Origin: Ruminococcaceae bacterium UBA1734
GTDB lineage: Bacteria; Bacillota; Clostridia; Oscillospirales; Acutalibacteraceae
Direction: 5' to 3'
Length of the DNA: 18,726 bases
Assembly (NCBI GenBank): GCA_002315765.1
Contig: DCIE01000027.1
Location: forward strand, 1 to 18,726
In this document: one piece after another, positions 13,694 to 18,726 of the stretch
Layout of the letters: the number at the start of each line of letters is the position of its first letter
Numbering within the stretch: the first letter of the stretch is position 1
Position numbers and translations under genes: made by a program
Notes under the pieces: generated by a model
What the model saw: the letters and a program-made list of their open reading frames with translations, nothing else
What the model was told of the DNA's origin: nothing
Databases searched by the model: none

Positions 13694-15370
13694 TTAGAAA
13701 AGACCTGTTATCTTGCCATTTTCATCAACATCGATTTTTTCAGCGGCAGGGCATTTAGGAAGGCCGGGCATAGTCATGATATCGCCTGTGAGTACAACAA
13801 CAAATCCCGCACCTGCACTCACCTTGACATTTTTAACGGTAATTGTAAAATCGGTGGGTGCGCCTAATTTTGTCGGGTCATCTGAAAAACCATACTGTGT
13901 TTTTGCAATACAAACAGGACATTTTGAAAAGCCTAATTCTTCTAACTGTGCAATCTGCTTTTTTGCGTTGGGCAAAATATTTATTCCGTTTCCGCCGTAA
14001 ACCTTTTTAACAACCGATTCAATCTTTTCGGTTAATGAAAGTTCATCGGTATAAGAGAATGTAAAATCGCCCTTCTCTTCTTCACAAAGGCGAACGACCT
14101 CACGAGCCAAATCTTCGCCGCCTTTGCCACCGTCTGCCCAAACGGTTGAAAGAACCGTATTAACACCAAGCTCTTTGCATTTTTTAATGATAAAATCAAT
14201 TTCGGCATCGGTATCGGTTGGGAAACGGTTAACCGCAACAACGCAAGGAAGCTTGTAAACATTTTTAATGTTGGAAACATGGCGAAGAAGATTTGGAATC
14301 CCCTTTTCAAGAGCATCTAAATCCTCTATTGCAAGTTGTTTTTTATCAAGACCGCCATGCATTTTAAGTGCCCTGACAGTTGCAACCATAACAACGGCGT
14401 CAGGTGTAAGACCTGCCATACGGCATTTAATATCAAGAAACTTTTCAGCACCTAAATCAGCACCGAAACCTGCTTCGGTTACGGTATAGTCGCCCATTTT
14501 CAGTGCCATCTGTGTTGCCATAACGCTGTTGCAACCGTGGGCGATATTTGCAAAAGGTCCGCCGTGAACAAATGCGGGTGTGCCTTCAAGAGTTTGAACA
14601 AGATTAGGTTTAAGTGCATCCTTTAAAAGAGCCGTCATAGCACCTTGGGCATTTAAATCTCCTGCAGTAACAGGCTTGTCATCATAGGTATATCCTACAA
14701 TAATTCTTGCGAGTCTTTGCTTCAAGTCCGAAATAGAGGTTGCAAGGCAAAAAACAGCCATAATCTCACTTGCAACTGTGATATCAAAACCATCTTCACG
14801 AGGGGTGCCGTTCACCTTACCACCAAGTCCGTCAACCACAAAACGAAGTTGGCGGTCGTTCATATCAACACAACGCTTCCAAGTGATTTTTTTAACATCA
14901 ATTCCAAGAGTATTACCTTGTTGAATATGGTTATCAAGCATAGCGGCAAGAAGGTTGTTTGCAGCGCCGATTGCATGAAAATCCCCTGTGAAATGAAGAT
15001 TAATGTCTTCCATGGGAACAACCTGTGCATATCCGCCACCTGCGGCACCGCCCTTGATACCGAAAACCGGACCTAAGGAAGGCTCCCGAAGTGCTACCGT
15101 TACATCTTTTCCTATTCTTTTAAGACCGTCTGCAAGGCCTATGGTGGTTGTAGTTTTACCTTCACCTGCAGGGGTTGGAGTGATTGCGGTAACAAGGATT
15201 AACTTGCCGTTTTCTTTATTTGTTTCGTTAAGTAACGATAAATCAACCTTTGCTTTATAATTACCATATTGTTCAATGTATTTTTCATCAACATGAGCAC
15301 GCTTGGCAATTTCTTTTATATGCTCGGGTTTACAGTTCTGTGCTATTTCTATATCAGATAAGTATGCCAT
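13694..15370 (-). CDS. fhs: Formate--tetrahydrofolate ligase
   Basis: A 558-residue cytosolic enzyme joining formate to tetrahydrofolate with ATP to give 10-formyl-THF. The length and sequence match the family: N-terminal SDIEIAQ, ATP-binding TPAGEGKTTTTIGLADGL (about residues 67-84), VALREPSLGPVFGIKGGAAG, then the conserved FVHGGPFANIAHGCNS. The start at 15370 (MAYLSDIEIAQ) matches homologues; an in-frame start at 15382 adds four residues. It follows the AICAR transformylase gene after 118 bases and so probably shares its transcript. It supplies the formyl donor for that enzyme, and in acetogens also serves the methyl branch of the Wood-Ljungdahl pathway. No CO2-fixation genes are visible here. 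Confidence 0.97.
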   Translation of the reverse strand: MAYLSDIEIAQNCKPEHIKEIAKRAHVDEKYIEQYGNYKAKVDLSLLNETNKENGKLILVTAITPTPAGEGKTTTTIGLADGLKRIGKDVTVALREPSLGPVFGIKGGAAGGGYAQVVPMEDINLHFTGDFHAIGAANNLLAAMLDNHIQQGNTLGIDVKKITWKRCVDMNDRQLRFVVDGLGGKVNGTPREDGFDITVASEIMAVFCLATSISDLKQRLARIIVGYTYDDKPVTAGDLNAQGAMTALLKDALKPNLVQTLEGTPAFVHGGPFANIAHGCNSVMATQMALKMGDYTVTEAGFGADLGAEKFLDIKCRMAGLTPDAVVMVATVRALKMHGGLDKKQLAIEDLDALEKGIPNLLRHVSNIKNVYKLPCVVAVNRFPTDTDAEIDFIIKKCKELGVNTVLSTVWADGGKGGEDLAREVVRLCEEEKGDFTFSYTDELSLTEKIESVVKKVYGGNGINILPNAKKQIAQLEELGFSKCPVCIAKTQYGFSDDPTKLGAPTDFTITVKNVKVSAGAGFVVVLTGDIMTMPGLPKCPAAEKIDVDENGKITGLF

Positions 15371-15451
15371 ATTAAACACCATTTCTTTCTAAAAAATATA
15401 ATGCAATTAAAAACCACGGGATTTGTTTCTTTTATTAGTACCTGTTCCTTT

Positions 15452-15498
15452 ACACCGTGATAACCAAAACTTTCACGGTGTACCACCATTAATGGTGG
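15452..15498. repeat. Two hairpins in the transformylase-fhs intergenic region
   Basis: ACACCGTGA (15452-15460) and TCACGGTGT (15473-15481) form a perfect 9-bp stem, and directly next to it CCACCATTAATGGTGG (15483-15498) is a perfect 16-bp palindrome that contains the transformylase stop codon. Neither has a U-tract on the minus strand, so they are more likely mRNA-stabilising or processing elements than a full terminator. Confidence 0.5.
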
Positions 15499-16673
15499 AA
15501 CAAACGCATTCCGGTAAACGCCATTACCATACCGTATTTATCGGCGCATTGGATAACCAAATCATCACGAATAGAACCGCCCGGTTCTGCGACATATTTA
15601 ACTCCGCTTTTCTTTGCCCGTTCAATATTATCGCCGAATGGAAAGAAAGCATCGGAGCCGAGAGAAACACCGTCAATAGTCGAAAGATAATTCTTTATAT
15701 CTTCATCCGTCAATGGTTCGGGCTTAGATGTGAAATACTTTTGCCAATTTCCATCAGCGCAAACATCTTCTTCATTTTTATTAATATATCCATCAATAAC
15801 ATTATCACGCTCCGGTCTGCCGAGTGTTGATAAAAACGGCAAATTAAGCACCTTATCACATTGACGCAAAAACCAGGTGTCTGCCTTGCTACCTGCAAGT
15901 CTGGTGCAGTGAATTCTTGACTGTTGACCGGCGCCTACACCAATTGCCTGACCGTCATAGGCAAAGCAAACCGAGTTTGACTGTGTATATTTGAGTGTGA
16001 TAAGAGAGATAATCAAATCACGAATGGCATCCTCGGGTAATTCTTTGTTGTCAGTAACAATATTTGAAAGGAGTTCTTTATTAATTTCAAAATTGTTTCT
16101 GCCCTGTTCAAAAGTGATGCCGAAAACCTGTTTGTGTTCAATTGTTGCCGGAACATAATCAGCATCAATTTTAACAATATTATAATTCCCTTTGCGTTTT
16201 GTTTTTAGGATTTCAAGGGCTTCCTTTGTGTAACCCGGGGCAATAATTCCGTCTGAAACCTCACGCTTAATCATAAGAGCAGTTGTTTTATCGCAAACAT
16301 CGGATAAGGCCACCCAGTCGCCAAAGGAACACATACGGTCTGTTCCACGGGCCCGAGCATAGGCACAGGCAAGAGGCGAATCATCAATCCCCTCAATATC
16401 ATCAACAAAGCAAGCTTTTTTAAGTTTTTCGGGAAGTTTTATTCCGACAGCTGCCGAAGTTGGACTGACATGCTTAAAAGAAGCAACAGCAGGAAGACCC
16501 AGAGCTTCTTTAAGTTCTTTAACAAGTTGCCAAGAATTAAAAGCATCTAAAAAATTGATGTATCCCGGTTTGCCGCAGAGAATTTCAATAGGAAGCTCAC
16601 TGCCGTCAACCATAAAAATTTTTGATGGTTTTTGATTGGGATTACAACCGTATTTAAGTTCAAATTCTTTCAT
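15489..16673 (-). CDS. Stand-alone AICAR transformylase (phosphoribosylaminoimidazolecarboxamide formyltransferase)
   Basis: A 394-residue enzyme transferring a formyl group from 10-formyl-THF to AICAR (ZMP) to give FAICAR. It corresponds only to the C-terminal transformylase domain of bifunctional PurH, without the N-terminal IMP cyclohydrolase (MGS-like) domain. Visible motifs: ASFKHVSPTSAAVG with the catalytic Lys67-His68 pair, SDGIIAPGY, TQSNSVCFA, GAGQQSRIHCTRLAGSKAD, and the C-terminal FPFGDNIERA to GMRLFHH. The start at 16673 (MKEFELKYGCNPNQ) matches homologues; an ATG at 16685 leaves no room for the AAGGA at 16690-16686. It lies 160 bases after purO, which supplies the missing cyclohydrolase step. 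The start region lies in a long inverted repeat. Confidence 0.93.
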   Translation of the reverse strand: MKEFELKYGCNPNQKPSKIFMVDGSELPIEILCGKPGYINFLDAFNSWQLVKELKEALGLPAVASFKHVSPTSAAVGIKLPEKLKKACFVDDIEGIDDSPLACAYARARGTDRMCSFGDWVALSDVCDKTTALMIKREVSDGIIAPGYTKEALEILKTKRKGNYNIVKIDADYVPATIEHKQVFGITFEQGRNNFEINKELLSNIVTDNKELPEDAIRDLIISLITLKYTQSNSVCFAYDGQAIGVGAGQQSRIHCTRLAGSKADTWFLRQCDKVLNLPFLSTLGRPERDNVIDGYINKNEEDVCADGNWQKYFTSKPEPLTDEDIKNYLSTIDGVSLGSDAFFPFGDNIERAKKSGVKYVAEPGGSIRDDLVIQCADKYGMVMAFTGMRLFHH

Positions 16674-16745
16674 TTTTATGACCATTCCTTTTCGCTTTCG
16701 CTTTTAGGCACAAATGACCAATGAAAGGGATGGTCATAAAATGCC
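16671..16745 (-). promoter_or_regulatory. RBS-sequestering leader of the AICAR transformylase gene with an alternative stem
   Basis: On the minus-strand transcript the segment 16743-16723 is complementary to 16693-16671 (about 20 pairs, one mismatch, two bulged A). The second arm holds the Shine-Dalgarno AAGGA (16690-16686) and the ATG (16673-16671). The first arm can also pair with a nearer segment: TGACCA (16736-16731) with TGGTCA (16720-16715), extended by GGCA/TGCC (16745-16742, 16710-16707). Two mutually exclusive stems, one hiding and one freeing the RBS, suggest translational control. Complementarity is direct; regulation is inferred. Confidence 0.45.
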
Positions 16746-16795
16746 ATGTTTTTCGGTTGCCTCGTGAGAGGTGAGAAAAACGGCGCGTTATAATT

Positions 16796-16827
16796 TTTAA
16801 AGTTTGGAAGATTTATCTTTCAAACTT
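16796..16827 (-). terminator. Stem after purO (weak terminator or processing site)
   Basis: AAGTTTGAAAGAT and ATCTTCCAAACTT on the minus strand (16827-16815 and 16812-16800) pair at 12 of 13 positions with a 2-base gap, followed by TTAAAAATT rather than a clean U-tract. It starts only a few bases after the purO stop. It probably tunes expression between purO and the transformylase gene rather than ending the operon. Confidence 0.4.
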
Positions 16828-16833
16828 CTTTCC

Positions 16834-17553
16834 TCACTTGTTTTGATTTATAAGGCGATTTTCTTCCTTGCCTGATTCAAGATTTGTATATCTGACATAA
16901 AGCGATATTCTGTTTTCGTGGTTAAGAGCATCCCAAAGAGAATTTGCGAACTCATCAATATTATCGGGAATGGCGATGCGTTCAGGCTCACCACAGAATG
17001 TCGGAAGAGGATTTCCATCGCCTACATAGGTATGAATAAAGTGGCCCAGTCCGTTCATTGATTCATACGAGAAGGTATAACGATTACAAGCGGAACCTTT
17101 TTCATCAGCACTTTTCAAAATGCTCATTTCATACGAAAAATCATTGTTTTCAAACTCTAAAATACCGCTGATACGAGGAGTGAAGTTAGGTGCATCAGGT
17201 TCAAATTTACGGGTTTTAAGAGATTCTTTAAAACATTTGCCGTTTTGTAAACCTTCATAAATTGTTTCGGTTTGGTCTCCGTTTGTAACAATCAGCTTAT
17301 TTTTGTATTTTTTTTGGGCTGAATAAATAATAAGACTCGGGTCGGTAACCTTTGAAGCATCAAACGGCTGGGTATAAAGCACATTTTCTCTTTCAACAAA
17401 AATACGATTACGGCTGTTTTCGCTTCTTCCCATAATAAAATAAGCCGAAACTGCATTTTTTCCGTCAGCCGATTTACCGATAACAATACCGCGTCCGACA
17501 TAACTGTTATCACGGATAAGTTCTGCAATATCATTAATATTATATATACTCAT
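16834..17553 (-). CDS. purO: IMP cyclohydrolase, PurO type
   Basis: A 239-residue enzyme closing FAICAR to IMP, the last step of purine synthesis. It belongs to the PurO-like IMP_cyclohyd family, unrelated to the N-terminal domain of PurH: NSYVGRGIVIG, then AYFIMGRSENSRNR (residues 38-50) with the conserved Arg/Ser/Asn signature, SYESMNGLGHFIHTYVGDGN and a C-terminal ISLYVRY. The start ATG 17553 has GGGGAAA upstream; a TTG at 17559 is also in frame. It is the first large gene after the riboswitch and is followed by the transformylase it partners with. PurO was first described in archaea, but family members occur in Clostridia, so the pairing need not mean recent transfer. Confidence 0.9.
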   Translation of the reverse strand: MSIYNINDIAELIRDNSYVGRGIVIGKSADGKNAVSAYFIMGRSENSRNRIFVERENVLYTQPFDASKVTDPSLIIYSAQKKYKNKLIVTNGDQTETIYEGLQNGKCFKESLKTRKFEPDAPNFTPRISGILEFENNDFSYEMSILKSADEKGSACNRYTFSYESMNGLGHFIHTYVGDGNPLPTFCGEPERIAIPDNIDEFANSLWDALNHENRISLYVRYTNLESGKEENRLINQNK

Positions 17554-17692
17554 AATCAAATTTCCCCATTTCCTGTTTTTTCCGATGCCATTTCACAAGC
17601 AAGGGAAAGTATCTTCCTATTGACTTGTTCCTTAACTCTTTTTGCAAACTTTCTATGGTTGAGCCTTTTGGAATATCAACCGCTTTTTGCAA
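17540..17692 (-). CDS. Possible small ORF overlapping the purO start (50 aa)
   Basis: In the leader between the riboswitch terminator and purO, one minus frame is open for about 70 codons to a TAA at 17542-17540, inside purO. From the only reasonable start, TTG 17692, it would encode LQKAVDIPKGSTIESLQKEL, then FPLLVKWHRKKQEMGKF. The composition is protein-like, but there is no ATG and no clear RBS. It may be a leader peptide coupled to purO, a remnant, or chance. I know no homologue. Confidence 0.25.
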   Translation of the reverse strand: MQKAVDIPKGSTIESLQKELRNKSIGRYFPLLVKWHRKKQEMGKFDYEYI

Positions 17693-17749
17693 AAATCGTT
17701 TACACTGTCCATAATAATTCAGGCTTTTTTTATAATAATCCTAATTTAA

Positions 17750-17795
17750 AATCAAAAAAGGGCACAGCAAAGACTTATAAATCTCAACTGCACCC
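17750..17795 (-). terminator. Riboswitch-controlled intrinsic terminator
   Basis: On the minus strand GGGTGCAG (17795-17788) pairs fully, with two G-U pairs, with CTGTGCCC (17767-17760), enclosing an AGATTTATAAGTCT inner stem, followed by six T (17759-17754). Its 5' arm is the 3' end of the riboswitch aptamer (CUGGGUGC), so aptamer and terminator exclude each other: ligand binding should permit read-through into purO. Confidence 0.75.
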
Positions 17796-17862
17796 AGACG
17801 GTCGGCTTAAAATATATTCTTGCTCCCCTGCAGTAATCTGCTTATCCGTCAGTAACAAGAAT
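17788..17862 (-). promoter_or_regulatory. ZTP (pfl) riboswitch aptamer
   Basis: The transcript reads ATTCTTG (17862-17856), ACTGACGGATAAG, hairpin GCAG-ATTA-CTGC (17841-17830), AGGGGAGCAAGAAT, linker, GCCGACCGTCTGGGTGC (17806-17790). This matches, from memory, the pfl/ZTP layout: P1 (ATTCTTG with CAAGAAT 17822-17816), P2, the GGGGAGC segment, and the CCGNCUGGG domain. The pseudoknot pairs GACGG (17850-17846) with CCGTC (17801-17797); the consensus is GGCGG with CCGCC, so the change on one side is compensated on the other. ZTP/ZMP signals shortage of 10-formyl-THF, and purO, AICAR transformylase and fhs are classic targets. An overlapping terminator implies an ON switch. Confidence 0.85.
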
Positions 17863-17869
17863 TTAATTT

Positions 17870-17898
17870 ATTATAACATCAAAGCATATTTCTGTCAA
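17870..17898 (-). promoter_or_regulatory. Consensus sigma-A promoter of the purO-transformylase-fhs operon
   Basis: On the minus strand TTGACA (17898-17893) and TATAAT (17875-17870) are perfect hexamers with an ideal 17-base spacer. Transcription should start near 17863, at the first bases of riboswitch helix P1. A strong constitutive promoter followed by a terminator-type riboswitch is the expected design. The region 17863-18038 otherwise holds only AT-rich sequence. Confidence 0.88.
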
Positions 17899-18038
17899 CA
17901 AAAATACAAAAATTCATTATTCATATGTTTTTAAATAAGTTCAAGTAAGTTTTTGAAAAATACAACAAGATAAACTTGTATAATCAATTTATTGCTTAAT
18001 TCTATCTCACACAATAACCCTTTTTTGCTACTTATACT

Positions 18039-18726
18039 CTATTCAATTCCTATTTGCTTCAGCTTTTTCATTTGAGAATTTGTCAGTTTATTATCTTTTA
18101 TCCTTTTGCGTTGGGTACCTATCCAAACATCCATATATCTGCCGTTTGGGGCAGGAATATTCCGGGACCAAAGGGGAAGCTTTCCGTTAATTGACTTATA
18201 ATCCTTAACCCATGCGTACATTTGCTCCCAACTGTCATTTCGCACATCATCAAGATTCCATACCATACCGATTTTATCAAGCATTTCTATTCTTTCGTGC
18301 GGATAATTCGGGCGATACTTGCGCTTGTCCCGTTGGCTGAAAACCCACAATCCCAACTTGTGCCCGTTTTCAGTTAGATAATTAAGCGGTACAAGGAGAT
18401 TTCCGTTTTCACGGAAATACGCTTCCGCCTCTTTGTACCAATCAAGCCATGGGCGCCGCTCCGATAGCGACCACACCATACCGACAGACTCGAGCTTCCC
18501 GATTTCTTCTTCTTTAAGCATATTTTTGGAAAACTGTTTTCTTTGCTCGATAATCCATTCGCCAAGGGAGAGTCCGCCATAGGAAACGCTTTTCGGAACC
18601 AAAAGGTCGCCGAACTCGGCTTTATACTTTTTACAAAGTAAAATCCAATCATCAAAGGGCGTTCTTGTTTCAAGCTTCCACACCATCCCGATAGTTTCGA
18701 GCATAGCAATACAATCCTGCGTTATG
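18039..18726 (-). CDS. Helicase-associated (HA) repeat protein, C-terminal part
   Basis: The frame is open from the right edge to a stop at 18039 (228 residues visible); the N-terminus is outside the window. Three repeats of about 65-70 residues are visible, each with a W near the start, a central LPL/LLVP and LGxWxxxQR segment, and an end like LESVGMVW: ending around IGKLESVGMVW, IEMLDKIGMVW and MKKLKQIGIE. An earlier repeat ends at MLETIGMVW. This is the HA domain, a small DNA-binding helical unit often found in tandem, alone or behind a DEAD/DEAH helicase core in mobile or defence-related proteins. Whether a helicase core lies upstream cannot be seen. No terminator is evident after the stop. 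Confidence 0.85.
   Translation of the reverse strand, partial: ITQDCIAMLETIGMVWKLETRTPFDDWILLCKKYKAEFGDLLVPKSVSYGGLSLGEWIIEQRKQFSKNMLKEEEIGKLESVGMVWSLSERRPWLDWYKEAEAYFRENGNLLVPLNYLTENGHKLGLWVFSQRDKRKYRPNYPHERIEMLDKIGMVWNLDDVRNDSWEQMYAWVKDYKSINGKLPLWSRNIPAPNGRYMDVWIGTQRKRIKDNKLTNSQMKKLKQIGIE

Noticed and set aside
17788..17862. THF or purine riboswitch
   Set aside because: The ACUGACGGAU, GGGGAGC and CCGACCGUCUGGG segments and the pseudoknot fit the ZTP/pfl layout; I do not see the conserved loops of purine aptamers or a THF aptamer.

Overview
The window looks like a chromosome segment from an anaerobic Firmicute of the Clostridia (Oscillospiraceae/Ruminococcaceae-like gut bacterium). This rests on family knowledge: a stand-alone AICAR transformylase paired with a PurO-type IMP cyclohydrolase and formate-THF ligase, TnpV and DUF6809-type accessory genes, Gram-positive signal peptides and lipoboxes, and strong GGAGG ribosome binding sites. 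No species can be named.

Two parts meet at a tRNA-Leu attachment scar near 10718-10775. Left part (1 to about 10775), probably the right-hand end of an integrative element: a divergently transcribed regulator (<1-1075, minus) faces a seven- or eight-gene plus-strand operon (1327-8967). The operon encodes a 1357-residue secreted beta-helix protein, a 50-residue peptide, a Ser/Thr-rich lipoprotein, a 310-residue secreted protein sharing a duplicated module with the giant protein, a second Ser/Thr-rich lipoprotein, a PqqD-like RiPP recognition element, an HPr-kinase-like P-loop protein and a soluble S26-type peptidase. A terminator closes it. The peptide and both lipoproteins end in a similar PD-hydrophobic-x-I tail, so I infer that the three cytosolic proteins act on these tails (a RiPP-like modification or surface-display system). 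Downstream are minus-strand accessory genes (a small protein, TnpV, a DUF6809-like protein), a remnant of a DUF4143 ATPase, an excisionase-like protein, and repeats next to the tRNA fragment.

Right part (10776-18726), ordinary chromosome: the tRNA-Leu terminator, a LytS/YpdA-type histidine kinase with a SARP-like response regulator, a small membrane protein, then on the minus strand a purine/one-carbon operon purO-AICAR transformylase-fhs. That operon starts from a consensus promoter at 17898-17870, followed by what I read as a ZTP (pfl) riboswitch with an overlapping intrinsic terminator. PurO and the transformylase catalyse the last two steps of IMP synthesis, and Fhs makes the 10-formyl-THF the transformylase uses; ZTP/ZMP is the intermediate that accumulates when 10-formyl-THF is short. 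The last gene (18039->18726, minus) is the C-terminal part of a protein with helicase-associated (HA) repeats.
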